Positions 34,994 through 47,861 of a stretch of DNA of 64,000 nucleotides are shown here, in pieces. Where the stretch lies: contig MU394052.1 in assembly GCA_022578605.1 (NCBI GenBank), positions 806,001-870,000 on the forward strand, given 5' to 3'. Made by a program: the position numbers and the translations under genes. The notes beneath the pieces are model-generated. The model was given only the letters and a program-made list of their open reading frames with translations, was not told where the DNA came from and made no database searches. The stretch comes from Camillea tinctor (taxonomy: Eukaryota; Ascomycota; Sordariomycetes; Xylariales; Xylariaceae). Each line of letters opens with the position of its first letter. The stretch's first letter is position 1.

Positions 34994-36565
34994 TTATACA
35001 GTAGCGCTAGTGCGCTTCTCAAGGGCAGTCACAGGGACAACGTCCTCGACGGTCTCGTCGCTGAACTTGAGATCCTCCTCGAGATCGGTGGTATCCTTGA
35101 CCTTGAGCCAGACCACAGGCGCCGCGATGAGAATAGAAGCAGCACAGATAGCCCACTAAAGAAATTCTGGTCAGTCTAAATCCCAATCTAGGAACAAATA
35201 AGGATAATTACTCACGGTAACGGCGAACAAGGTATTGAATTCGGTGTGGAGACCGTCCAGGCGCCAGAAAATAGCGGCACCAGCGGACTGGAGACCCTTG
35301 TAGAAACCGGCCATGTTGGCAGTTCTCCGGCCTGAGTTAGACAGAGCCCCCATGTACCAATAGACGCAGGTTTGCCAGACAGCGTCGTAGAACCCATAGA
35401 ATAGGTAGAGGAACATGGGCCCGACGTAGCCGGGGCTAGTCCAGTCAAGCTTCTGAGCCTCGTAACTCTCTTGCTGGGTCACGGGTCGAAGAACCTGCTG
35501 CCTCTGCCAAGCGTAACCTCCACCCCAGATAGCAAAAGTGAGGGCGAAGAGCGCTCCAAGGGAGATCTTGGCGCGCACAGAGCGACGAATCTTGGGGAAA
35601 TCGAGAGCGTATCCGAAGATGACGGCACCGAGGATCTGCGAGAGCCAGTAAAGCAGCGAGTTCAACGAACGAGTGCGCACATTGAAGTGGGCACCGTTGA
35701 CACCATTCTGTTGGTAAGTGTAGAAGATGTTGGAGGCGAAGAACATGGGGAAAAGCAAGACAACCCAAGGGGATCGGTAGATGCACTCCCAGAGACCAAG
35801 GAACTCGGAAGACCACGTGGGGTTCTTCATCAAGATGACCTTAGAGCCGTCGTCGCGGATGACGCTATCGGCATTGCAGAGGAAGACGGCAATGACGGCA
35901 CCCAAAAACATAAGCACAATGAAGGCGATATAGGTGCCGTCGGTGACGGTGCCGGTGTTATTATGAAGGTTCTGGGCGAGAACAATCAAAGCACCAATGA
36001 CACCACCGAAGTTGAAAATAATCCAGAAAGTACTGATGTACTGACCCTTGGACTTCTCAGGCGGGTAGGCCATCATGATAGCACCCTGGGCAGTCCATAG
36101 CAAACCGGCGCAGAGACCCAGGAAAGCACCGGCAAAGACGACAAAACCGACATTCGCAGTATGGTTGTAGCACAGGAAGCTGGCGGAATAGATGCAGTAT
36201 CCAGCACCACCGAAGGCGAGGGTGGTCTTGATACCGAGCTTGTTGGCGAACGAACCGGAGAAGAAACCGACAATGGCGAAGACAGAGTACAGTGCAGTCG
36301 AAGCGTGGTCCTGAACGGTGGGATCGAGCTGACCGGCACCACCGAGACCGCTGAGGGCGTTGTATAGACCGGGGCACAGGAAACACACAATGGATACCAT
36401 CAACAGCTGGATCTTGGGCGACGCATACCAGATCTCCTTGCCTCCGATCCGGAATCCTCTGTACATCCAGCCGACAGGGCGGCCGACAGGACCGTGCCCC
36501 TCGGAGCCGTCCATGTCGGAAGAGCCCGCATGAGTGTTTACGTTTGCGTCTTTGGGTTCGGCCAT
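34994..36565 (-). CDS. UNC93-like major facilitator superfamily membrane protein
   Basis: Two exons on the minus strand, 36565-35216 and 35155-34994 (intron 60 nt), give 503 aa. The hydrophilic N-terminus leads into YRGFRIGGKEIWYASPKIQL, then VCFLCPGLYNALSGLGGAGQ, a fungal UNC93/DUF895 hallmark. About 11-12 membrane segments follow, with GLLWTAQGAIMMAYPPEKSK and YGFYDAVWQTCVYWYMGALS. The C-terminal tail LKVKDTTDLEEDLKFSDETV is acidic. The exon join restores a tryptophan-led last membrane helix. Fungal members are plasma-membrane proteins with unproven substrates. Codon use is strongly biased to C-ending codons, implying high expression. A probable leader intron (36684-36960) has a GTAAGT donor and a TGCTAAC branch site. 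Confidence 0.93.
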
Positions 36566-39500
36566 AGCGAGATAGATTTGGGGGCCGGGCTAACTACCCA
36601 GCTGCAGAATTATTATTAAAGGCCGCTTGTTATGTTATATAGTTTTTCGGAGAAGCGAGCGTGTGATGAAGCCTACAGTAGGCCTAAACGAAACGAAGGT
36701 TAGCAACTTAGACAACTCATGGGGGTTGTGTTTATATGTTTATTTTATGTTTTATTAATTTTTTTCTCTTTTCATTCCATTCATTTTTCAAAATTTGCCA
36801 GTGTTTTGTGGCAGGAAAATAGGGGATTAGAAGAAGAAAATAGTTGTTGCGCCAAGATGTTGCAACACAAAAAGGAAGGATGTAGAAGAAGGATGGATTG
36901 GTGCTAGTGGACTGGATGGAGGTATAGGATGATACATAATAATAATAAAAATTAACTTACCCTTGAAGGTCATAGGTTACGTCGCGGCTAAAGAAGAATC
37001 TCAACGAGAGAAAATAAAATAATAAAGTCGAGAAGAGAGTTTTGGTGTCAACGTGGGCAGGGAAGACACGATATAAAATGTCAATGACAAGAATAACGAA
37101 CGGGGAATGGGTCCGTGATTATTAGTGGGAATTAAAAAAGACAAAAAAAAGAAGAAAAAAAAGAAAAAGATAAAAAGAGGTAAGGTAGTAGGTTATAATA
37201 CATAGGTAAGGATACCCAAATTCCAATGTAATGTATCTAATGTAATGTATTTATTGTACCATGTACTGATATGTACCATGCAGATCCATGCAACTAGAGG
37301 GATCCTAGCCATCGATACGGGCTCACGGGGATGCAGTAGATGTAGAGTTCTATGGAGATACATCAGGCATGTACATTGTGGATGTTGTTATCATGAGATC
37401 TATACTGACCTTTCCTAACCAGGATTAGTTTCATGTACATTTCTTAAAGAAGATTCATAGATACATAAATAACTTGTAATTAACCTTTGGCTAGCATTTG
37501 CAATTGGACAGTAACAGTTACTTCAATCAGTTGAAAGAGAGAAGAAGAAGAGGGTCAGTTGGTTGGTAGGATGTAAGATGGATGTAAGTTGGTTCAATTG
37601 GTCTTATCACACACACAAAAAAGGTGGTGTGCATTTTCAAAAAGACAAAGTAAAATAAAAAAAGAAGAGGCGAGATACAGTGACAAAAGCCTACCAACCT
37701 CTACTGTACTGTACCAAAACCTATGTACGGGTAAGTTCTGGACCATCGTTACGTGACACGCTCGGAGAACACGAGATAGAATCAAGCAAATGGCCACTAA
37801 CTGATCAAAGAGGTGGCTCTGGCCTTGGCTAGTGAACTAAGCACTAGCGTAGCTGTGTAGGTAGGGGTCTCTTGTTAAAAAACGGCCCCGCAAGAGACCC
37901 CTTGGGCGGGGATTGATAAGGTTGGCAGCCCGAATATGGAGAATGAGTGGAAGGATTGATGGGATGGATGGATGGGTCAGTGGACGGTAATGCGAACCAC
38001 TGGCTACCTGCTTCTTGACTTACACTAAGTAGTACATAGGAGTCCCCTATTGCCTATTATTATTAGAAGTTTTTTTTTAGGCTCACATAAGCCTCAGCTA
38101 GGCGGGTTTAGTGCGTCATTGTAAGGCGAGAGGCGCTCCCAAGTCCGATTTTTAAAGATAACCTTACTTACCCTACGCTACAGCACCAACAGACGAGGTA
38201 TCAGACCGTTTACACGCCTCTTGTTCCTCGTGTGATCGCCTCGTGTTTTCCATGTTGCCGCTGTTATTTTCTGTGCAGCTGACCTGACCTTCTTTGTCTG
38301 CAGTTCGTAAATAGCAGTTATCCCGTGTATGTACGCAAAAAGACATCGGTCTCCTATCAGCCGTGATATACCGTGAGGTCATGAATCAATCACGATTGCT
38401 TTTGTCTGGCCTGACCTGACCTGACCCGAGCCGGCCTGCAGGAGTTCTGCACGGGGAGAAGCCCGAGGAGGGAAAAAAGGCTAAGACACTCCTCTTCCCC
38501 ATGACAACCCACTGGGTATTTTGTTAGCGAGGGGAACATGGATGAGACTGCCGATAAGAAGCGGACCGAATACGGCATAGCCTGCCTTTCTGATTGGACA
38601 AAATGAGACACAGTCACGGGACTAGACCCGTATAGAGAAGCCATCCCATCTCCTCATTGGCTAACAGATGCTGGGGAAAGGCTACCTCCAATAGGAAGGA
38701 GATGCCAGGTTCGTGGCTTAAGGTGGCTTGGGAGGGTTTCCCAGAATCTCGAAGGGGGCTCATTGCTATGGTGAGCTTTATCACTTCTCGATCTTTTCTC
38801 TTGCATGTAACGTTGCCCAATTTTCGCTGAATTAGTCTGAGTCAAACCGACAGATCCTTCGTTCAATTGTCCTATCGTTCAACGAGGCCGCTGAAGGTTG
38901 CGCCGCTTCAAAGGGTGCGCGCGCAGACTGTTTATAAGTCGGAAAAGAAAGAGAGAGAGAGAATCAATAGGGAGAACAAACCATAGTACAACTAATAAGA
39001 AACAAACGGGCGCATTGCTTGGAACCCAGCATATACGAACTGAAAGGCTGGATACGGTGAGCGGACCCAGCCGAAAAGCTGGGACCATGAAATACAAAAA
39101 TAACAACGCCCTGTGCTGTTCCGAATTACATATTGATGCGTTCTGTTTTGTTTCTTCTCCCTCCCCCGGACCCAAACCCAGATTCAGATCCGGACTCGGG
39201 TCTGCCCTAACCTGACCTGTCCTATTCTGTTGTGTTTTGTTCTAACCTGACAGCTCGTCACTCGTCCATCCCCTCCTCTTATCAATGTAACTGATTTTGG
39301 CCGCCTTGCCAAAGAGTCGGGACCATTGGATTGATGCTTGGCCCGCTGCAAGCATGCTGCCACCCGAATCCCTCAGAAATGTGGGAGGTTGCATTGGGCA
39401 GAAAATAGCCAATTGTTTATTCCCGCTCAGCGCATCTTCTCCAGCTTCCTTACAGCGGACTTTTGTGTCTTAAACCTGCTTCTATCTTTCTGGCTTGAGA

Positions 39501-41905
39501 CTGGCACCTCAATGACCTACTTACACACACATATAACCTACATACATACTCCAGATCACATTGCGCTAATCGAGCGAACCTGGATCCATTAGTCGAATTA
39601 CACTCCAACAATCACAGTGAGGTTACATTACATCGCATAGCGTTGGACAGGCAGAGCATCCATCCATCAATCCATTCATCCATCGACTACCCCGACTCGG
39701 AATGTTGCTTCTGGTCACCATCGACTAGAAACCTCTAGAGCGTCCTGACTCCCCCTTAATGAATCACATGCAGCCAACCTACTTGACTACCTGCCTGTCC
39801 CCGAATTCGCCGGCCTTCTCTACTATCCGGGGTTGGAGCTAGAGTTGTTAATAAGACCGGCACGCGACCCCTATCTTGGCGATAAAGGGAGGGAGCATCC
39901 CGAATTAACCAGTAAAGGACCATGTGCAACTCAATGTAAGGGGCGGGGAAGGAAAAGGAGGTTTCGCGAACCCCTCACTCCTCACTAATCTTGCAAGTAG
40001 CCAGAAGATGCATGTTGACAGTAGAATACTATTTGTTCTAGGTAGATATGCAACATCTACACTAAAATATACGACGTTAGATCGGGGTCAATCCATCTCA
40101 TATGCAACCGTTAGGTTGTTACTAGTTTATCGAGGTCCTCATGGCAGCAATCATGGAAAACTTATCACACAGGAAGTTATCCGAGTCTACGCTAGCCAGG
40201 GATTCTCTCTCTCTCTCTCTCTCTTTCTCTCTTTGTCTCTCCTAACTTGCCTCATCCCAGTAAACCCTTCCTCCCTTAGAAGGAATAACAAATTGTGAAC
40301 AATCGATGTTAGTTGCAAATTACAGTCCGAGTCCGGAATAAACACCACTTTAAGGGACTTATATTATTTTCAAACTTAATCAATACCCTTGCTTGCTAGA
40401 AACTCCCCTAGCAACTTTAGGAATCTAAGCACAGTAACTAGGTCCCAGAGAAGTTCTAGCATTGCGAACTTCAAAAGCTGGGTATCACAAACAAGTAAAG
40501 AGCTCCAGACCAGCACGCTTATTGGGTTTCACGGGCTGTACGACGCGTTTGGTAGAGCTGCTAGGGCGGGCGAGGTGATGATAGCTAGGTCAGCTCACTC
40601 CTTTGACCTGCAAAAGAAGCCATTCCAGTCCTACTAGTAGTCTATTCCCCTCACTATCTTACCTACATCTAGGGTACCTAGGCATTGACCACGTAAGCGC
40701 CGTCGTACGAGAGCTAAACGAGCTGAGAACCACCAACCAACAGGAACCATAACGCCGCATTCGGAAACATATCCTAACGTAGCAAATACTGCATCTCCAC
40801 CGTTATATAAGTCACCTGGTATCTATGGTATCGAAGTTATACGTATTGGTGTTCTATTACGCAGAAAGGTTTTGTGCTCCCCCAATAGAGTAAAAACCAC
40901 CTGATTGTTAAGAGGGGAGAAAAGGGGAAAGAAAGACTTCAATTCGAATCCAAGCCACGTTTCCCGCCGGCATAAGTAGGTGGGATATGAATATTCAATA
41001 GGTATCTAAACTTAATGCACGAACGAGAAAGCCACATGTGCTGGTACATAATACAATTGGATAAGGAGATCGTAGGTCTTAGGTATATATAGGACTCTCT
41101 CTCCGATGCCCGTCGGACTATGCCTTACAGCCTCAAAATATAAAAGCAAATTATTAATGAGCTGTTCAGCTGGTGGCTTGGCTTGTTAGCTGCATCTTGG
41201 ACATGGGAACTGGAGACGTAGATCTATGTCTAACTCACAAGGTGGAAAGGGATAACACGAATATAATTGGATATACGCCTATGTTCCAAGTCTCTGTGAA
41301 TTTATGGACAAGATGGGTCATATGCTCATAGGAAGAAGATCACGTATGGTATGGCTCAGAAGCGGGTGACTAACATAAGATGTCTAAGAGTTTAAATCTA
41401 GCCGTTGCTGTTCCGTTACTAAGAGTTGAAAGATACCGCTAACTGAGACACTCTATCTTATATGCGAATAACGACATCATGTTCTTTGTTATAGATATAC
41501 ATAAGGAGATATTAGTGTAATTCCCTTAGTCTTAGACACTGCGGCTCCTAATAGTGACCTCATATGTAAATCCCATATCGAACAACCTTATCTTATTCTA
41601 CACACGCATGTGTATGCATTGTAAATTCTTATACAACTGCAATCATTTGTAGAATAAAGTACATTCTTTCTGATACTCTTGGTTTCGCTACCCTGTAGAT
41701 GTGCATATAATGTAAGTGAGCAGACAATATCGATTACCTGTGAAATGGCCAGTACCTAGGTAATAACCTATCAAAGCTTAATTAGTATCTACTAGGTTAA
41801 GGCCTTTGTCCTCCCACCCCCATGATTTCAAGCACCATGAACCTTCACTTCTCGATGCACAATTAAATCTAGCTCAAGTCATGTTCTATATGATTATCAT
41901 TGACA
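36566..41905. other. 5.3 kb spacer; UNC93 leader with intron, then gene-free DNA
   Basis: The first 400 bases contain a probable non-coding intron (36684-36960) of the UNC93-like gene. A purine/A-rich stretch (37130-37180) and GGAT repeats (37955-37978) follow. A GC-richer stretch (38150-39870) has tandem CCTGA units near 38405-38425 and overlapping short frames on both strands that do not look coding. A (CT)n tract (40204-40240) and TACCTAGGTA (41753-41762) come next. No gene could be supported. Confidence 0.5.
40204..40240 (+). repeat. (CT)n microsatellite
   Basis: About ten uninterrupted CT units followed by imperfect CT/TTCT sequence. Confidence 0.85.
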
Positions 41906-42876
41906 ATGTCACATCCAACCCAAACCACAAAACCCAATCCACACTCAAGCACAACTTTCTTTATCAATTTTCTTAACTGTCTTCGCGATTACGCACTTTA
42001 CTCTCCACACGTCAAGAAAGCAGATCTAATCCGCTTTAACGTCAAGTGTACACACCTCGATCTCAACACCGGAAAACCAGAAGATGACGGCCCAATATTT
42101 CTCAAGCCAGCGCCCTACGATCACATAAATGCTATCGCTCGAAGGAACCATCTAATTGAAGATGAAGCCATCTCGTACATAGCAGACTCTAAGCCTACGT
42201 ACGAGGCACGCTATATTGCGAACGCTTTCGTACATAGGTAGCTTGGGTTGGTTCCTAAAATAATGTCTAACAGCACGGATCTAAAAACAATGCTAGATCT
42301 CAGTCCATGGACCTGCCGTATGTAAGTAATTCACGAATTACCTAAATTATCTGTTTAAGGCGAATAAATACCTAGATACACTAACATAAAAGCTACTAGG
42401 AATTATGGTGATTATGTTAACGGCAACGGATTCAAATGGACCGTTATGGCTATAGACCTTCATGACAAGTCTAAGCTAAACACGATCTGTCTTCTTATAA
42501 ACAGTACCCCGTTCAATAACATAACACCTCTTCTTAGTAAGATCTGGTGCATTCTACGACTTAGTGGCAGTAAAGTAAAAGACTACCCCGAACATGATCT
42601 TAATGCCCCTGTAAGTTATAAACGCGTTATTCTCGGTATATGGTTTTTCTTTCCGGCTATCTTATTAACTCTGCTAAGGTCACTATTGTATCACTTTCAG
42701 GGAGAGACGTCCGTATCGTGCAAGGTTATGTTGCTTCCCCTGCAGATGGCCTTATTGTGCGAATATCGAACATTATTCACCTCAATCAAGATGACGAGAA
42801 AAACTTGGAAGGATTCGTTCAGATTGCTCGTTGGCTCCTCGCTGAGCCATGCAAAGGACCACCGAGTCATGATTGA
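41906..42876 (+). CDS. Orphan 2: spliced hypothetical protein of unknown family
   Basis: Three exons, 41906-42237, 42400-42610 and 42679-42876, give 246 aa. Donors are GTAGCT and GTAAGT, acceptors CTACTAG and TGCTAAG, and all joins keep frame; the codons read as ordinary protein without repeats. Visible segments include FFINFLNCLRDYALYSPHVK, DDGPIFLKPAPYDHINAIAR, GNGFKWTVMAIDLHDK and, after the last join, VTIVSLSGRDVRIVQGYVAS. No signal peptide or membrane helix is evident. I do not recognise the family. Unlike its neighbours it uses many A/T-ending codons and lies in an AT-rich stretch, with a very AT-rich block starting about 200 bases after its stop. An alternative acceptor (TTTCAG before 42701) gives a longer but less protein-like ending. 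Confidence 0.55.
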
Positions 42877-43074
42877 TTTAATATCAAATCTACGAAATTG
42901 CCTTGTCAGACAGATCTCCTCAAGCCTATCTATATATCGCTCGTATTTTATAGACAACTTCCTTTCCTTAGCTCTAATCTCTTTAACCATACACACTAAA
43001 TTGCAACACCCATATAACCACATTAGAAAATGAAACCTGTGCTTTGCTTTCTTGTCTGCGTGCAACTGTGATAG

Positions 43075-43500
43075 CACTTTTTTAGATTTATAATAAGCTT
43101 TAAAATTAATATTTATTTCGATATTTTAAATTTTATGTTGGTTGTATAATAAATGACTAAGGGCCCTAAGGCCTCAGTCATCTCATAAGGTCTTAGTTAT
43201 CTCATAGGGACTATAAAAGGGTTGCTAACGCTTTGAAACCCTTAACTAGATACTTATGTAGTTCCCTCTTTAGAGACACTTAAATATACCAGTTTTTAAC
43301 TTTTTGTTTTTTGTTATTTATTTATTTATTTTTTTACGTACGTATACATACTTACACTAATTAGTGTTATTAGTTATATAGCAACATAAATTTGCAAAGT
43401 AAAAGTTCTTATAAATACTTTATAGTTTTGCTCAAAGTAGCAGCGGTATAAAGTAAATATAAAAAACAACATATTTATTTATTATGTTTTAAAAAAATCG
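43075..43500. other. Very AT-rich block with a short imperfect direct repeat
   Basis: Long runs of A/T with few G/C, broken by a GC-containing segment at 43155-43210. That segment holds two near-identical 17-base units (43174-43190 and 43193-43209, core ATCTCATA). No gene or terminal repeats seen. It could be a decayed transposon remnant changed by C-to-T mutation (RIP), or simply AT-rich spacer. Confidence 0.45.
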
Positions 43501-46500
43501 ATGGATTAAATAGCTACAAAACCTTTTGACTTTATCCGGCCCGAGGCATGGTTGTTTATATGCAGAATTGCTGATGTAGGCAGCGAAGAACTTACGAATG
43601 TAGTCCGAAACATCAATCCCTTTATAGAGATCGAACTAAATGCTTTTGGGGTCGATATTTTGGACCTCTTTAAAGTAGCTGAAGCCAAATGTTAAATGGG
43701 GACTTGTGTATTGATAATGGGCTCTGCACATACAACGTCCAAGCCTCCCATACCTGTTCTCGCTTTGCCTCTGTTTTCGAGACGACCGGTACGTGTAGGC
43801 CAATAACTGAACAAAGGCGATACTGAGGTCTAAAAACAGCTTTTAGTTTCTTGGGCGCCTCGTTACGTGGAGATGAGTCAGCCGCGGCACCCAGCTTGTT
43901 TAGGGCAGAGCGGACGGGATGCCGAATATTCTGAGTCCTATGGTCGTATGTGACGGTTTGGAGGATAGTAGAAATTATATATGTAAGTTTTCACCAAATC
44001 TTGACATTGATAGATGACATGTACCACGGGTAGCAGTGGTACCGTAACCACCCAACGTATGTAAGTTCATACAGAGTCAGAAATAAGAGATTCACAGATT
44101 ATCGGAGAATAAAAGGGCTTATCTCGTAGCCATGAGTATTTGTATGCATGTTGTACTGGGAGAGAAAACAGGCATAACGATGAACCGTGCTTGGGAGGTA
44201 TGTGTATATTTCTACGCATGTTAGGTAGGTTACACAAAACATACTGATAGAATGTCCTTTCAGATATCCCGTTTTACAACATAGGCGGCTCTACGAAGGT
44301 GATGGTATATTTCCAAGATAAAAATTCATACGCCCGGCTTTCATTGAAACAATCACAATGAGCCCCTTAACCAAATATCTCTCAGCCTGCACAGACATCG
44401 AGACTTCTTATTAAGGAAGAGTTCCTATCTAAGCTAGCTTCGGAAGACGTTGATAATCTACGGTCCGTGTCTATGGGGGCCAAATCCTGGAGTGGTTGGA
44501 AGGAACCGAACCGAGTGTATAGACAGAGCTTGCGAGCCGGTGAGCCTACATCCCCGAGAGCGCGAGTGAGAAGGCAAGGACCTAGATGCTCCCCTACTAG
44601 TAAAGCCTCATCACATCAGTCTTGCTTGGCTAAGGACTCGAAGCCGTGAATATAACTGCGTGTAACGAGAGGAAGCAGGAAATGAGGGAAACTATCTTGG
44701 ACACGAGGCTGCCTGCCGAATATTCCCGATGGTACTTCGCTCTGAGACAATACCGCTAACCGATTCATGAGTCTTGCCTTACGGCAACAATACTACGTTT
44801 GTTCCAACCCCCTTCTCTTTCTACTGTTGTACATGTGCAAATAAAGTTGGATATCACTATATGCTCCCTTGCATCGGAGATAGGCTAGGGGTATAGTAGA
44901 GGTTATTATACAAGTGCGGTTTTAGGAGATGAGAAACTAGCCATATCAGGGGGAAACATCCGTTCAATTGGCTTGTTGGGAAATTTCTAGGCAGACATAT
45001 ATCTTACTAGGTCGCTTGAAGGAAATGAAAACAAATGATGAAAGGTATGTTGCACTCAAATTATCCACGCTGGTTCCTCTCATAGACATGCTGCTAGGTA
45101 TTATTACCAAAGTGATGGGTTAGATAGCTTTCTTTCGCCATCTGTGAGTCACCATATGTCTTGATACGATACACTACGCTTTGTAGATGAGGATCAGACG
45201 TTAAAGACTAAGATATAGGTGTTTGATTTGTTGTTAGACTAATAACTTCGAGGGATGGGGGTATGGTTATTGGGCGCCTTATACGGGAATTTTACACATT
45301 TCAGGTGAAACCATCAGCGTGCGCATCCCGAATCAGTAGTGGGTTGTTGTAGAGAGACCTAGGACAATATAAGAATCATGTTACGCATAGAGAATCGTCA
45401 ACAATAGCCGGTGGTGCTACGCAAAACTTGACTCAGGATGTGCCACCCCAACCTACACAACACATACCGAGATGCTATTCACTTATTCGTCTCCTTCCAC
45501 CCATCCCGCAACAACTTGTTTCTTCTGCTATCTGCTTTTTCTTTCCACAAGAGACTATCTGTGTTCTTTTTGTAATTCCCACTCTCGGGAATTTCCTCGC
45601 CATACCTCCTTGCCTTTCTGCTTCTGGAAACAAGATGCTTCTCGGGACCGATGGCCTCGCACAATACATACCCCGTAATACTATGTATTACTTTCTCTCT
45701 GGCGGTAACTTATTATTCGTATTACTTTTAGCGCTGTGTGAAACGCCAGGTTCTAGGGCTGCTGGGTTCCTTGAATACGTTCAGATGTCTTGTAGTTGGT
45801 GCTATCGGAACCTGTCGAATTATATCTCTTTGGGTTTTGTCGGTACAGAAGGACAAGACATCTACCCCGGAAGTTTGTGTGCTCGGTCATAATTAAATAA
45901 CGACATTTGGGGAAGAGGCTTTGCTTAGCGTAATTATAGGAAACTTTGTGGCCACTGTGAGGATTTTTCCTGGATAAGAAAGTCTTCGTAGTTTAGATCA
46001 CGGCAGTGTTCTCTATATCATGGCATCGAGACCGCTACTCTGACTGGCTGTTAATATATGAATCAACAACAATTTAGCATAGCCCTCTTTTTACCGTTGA
46101 ATCCAGATCATTAACATAATGATTCATCTATGTTTGTTTAGCTATATTACACTACCGATTGCCTTTTTGTTTGATAGGTACGTGAGGTTACCTCTGCTGA
46201 CCCTGGACTGAGTGGCGAGCTAATGTCAACAGAGAAGTAGGCTAATACGGCACTATCATCTCGTTCGACGTCCTACGAGGGACTCGGGCTAGACCATGCA
46301 CCAAATCGCTTTTGTAAGAACTGGGGAGACCATTATGTGCTATAGAGCACCGTCAAAGTCCATATTTAGATAGGGACGGAATACCCCACCATGTAATGCT
46401 AGCTTACGGTAGTATAAGTCCAGCTATAGCCCGGCTCGGCACTCTAAACAATGCACCTAGAGTACAGGGTAATCCTACTAGGTTAGACCTATCTCCTCTC

Positions 46501-47088
46501 ACTATGTTACTTAGGTACGTACGTAGCTAACCTAACTTACTTCCTCTCGGAATCCCCCATAATTCTCTTTTCTTTCCTGACATGTTTTCACTGGCATCCC
46601 CTTTTCAAGCTAGTTTTCACCTACGTACGTACCTATTAGAATCAATCTTGATGGAATTAGCATGGGCTATATAAAGAATTATATGCTAAGGTGATGGTGG
46701 CTTTACCTTGCATGTGATGATAGCTCTGGTGGCGGGAGATCCGCTGGGGGAGCCGCTCACAGAGTGAACATCTCCCCGCCCGGGCGGCATTAAGACCATA
46801 GGGAATCCTTTGTCCTCCGTTATTATCACCATCCCTGGACAACCTTGAGGAACCCTAAACGGCAGTCGATTCGATCTAATCTGGAGATTCACACGATGCC
46901 ATGTAGGTTACCCGAGTCACCAACATGGTACGCATTGGGAAAAGCTTACACCCCCCTTGCGTGAGCAACGGTGAGGAGGAGGGCGTCTTGGGTATCGGCA
47001 TCCAAGCTGGCGGGTAGGTGGGCAGCTTATTAAAAGCGAAGCGATCCGCTAGTGTGGGAAAAGGGAGGGAGAAAGAGAGAGTGAAGAC

Positions 47089-47101
47089 GCACGCACACAC
47101 G

Positions 47102-47133
<32 letters not shown>
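47089..47133 (+). repeat. (CA)n microsatellite, compound
   Basis: CGCA units followed by about 12 uninterrupted CA units. Confidence 0.9.
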
Positions 47134-47137
<4 letters not shown>

Positions 47138-47861
47138 AACAAACTACATTCTAGTTGATGAATCTCTAATGGCTCTGGATAATGCCACGTCCTCCCTAAT
47201 TTCAAGATTTGCCTACTTTACCCTCCCCCTTCTCATCTAGCCTATATGCGCTCGACCCTCAAGATCCATCCTGTTGGTAATTGGTCCCACGCCTCGGTAG
47301 CCTAGTGGCTCAGTCGACCTTTATACCCGCCATCATCAGAGATGACATATGCAGTACATATTGGGCTGGGATGGCTCGCCTGAGTAAGATGTACACGCAA
47401 AAAGTCAGGATTCTTTCTTCTCTTTTTCTTTCTCACCTCAGCGCCAAATGACTGGATGCCTGCTAGGCGAGGTAGCTTATATGCATTATCTCACCCTCGG
47501 GCTTGGTCCAGAAGGCATCGAGCTGTAAACGTCAGAACCTTTTCTTCATTATCATCTCAGCCCTCCCACGCCCCAGTCCCCAAGAGAAACAAAGAGAAAG
47601 TTTCTCAGCCTGACACTTCCTCAACTACCAGACGGACCCATCTAGTCTGCAGGTAATCCACTCTAAAGGGAGATTCATATATACACGGAAATCAAATAAA
47701 GCGATCAATGCTTTCCGTTTGGGCCTCACGAACGAACATATCCATACTGGAAACGATTGGACTGCTCACAACGGGCACATATATCTTACACCCTATCAAT
47801 CGCGGTAACTACGGCGCGCCGGGCCCGACTCGGGACCTGCGCCGCACCCACGGTCTCTCAA

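Larger units (their letters stand above)
42877..47861. other. 5 kb AT-rich spacer
   Basis: It begins with an extremely AT-rich block (43075-43500). The rest is unique-looking AT-rich DNA with short unsupported frames, then a (CA)n microsatellite (47089-47133). The last 300 bases are the promoter and leader of the 7-TM gene; an in-frame extension of its first exon reaches about 47757. Confidence 0.5.

Noticed and set aside
35471..36100. 209-codon frame antisense to the UNC93-like gene
   Set aside because: Codon-bias shadow of a clearly coding exon.
38390..39215. Cluster of 68-105 codon frames on both strands
   Set aside because: Overlapping on both strands without motifs; looks like GC-richer spacer with CCTGA repeats.
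40389..40637. 82-codon frame (+)
   Set aside because: No start context, splice sites or recognised domain; size is within chance for this region.
42701..43033. Alternative longer ending of orphan 2 using the TTTCAG acceptor
   Set aside because: Runs into AT-rich, less protein-like sequence; the acceptor at 42678 gives a better C-terminus.
45428..45892. 154-codon hydrophobic frame (+)
   Set aside because: Starts without supporting features, no family similarity recognised, no conserved layout; cannot be told from chance.
47290..47350. tRNA-like start (GGTAGCCTAGTGGCTCAGTCG)
   Set aside because: No B-box, no TPsiC arm and no acceptor pairing downstream.
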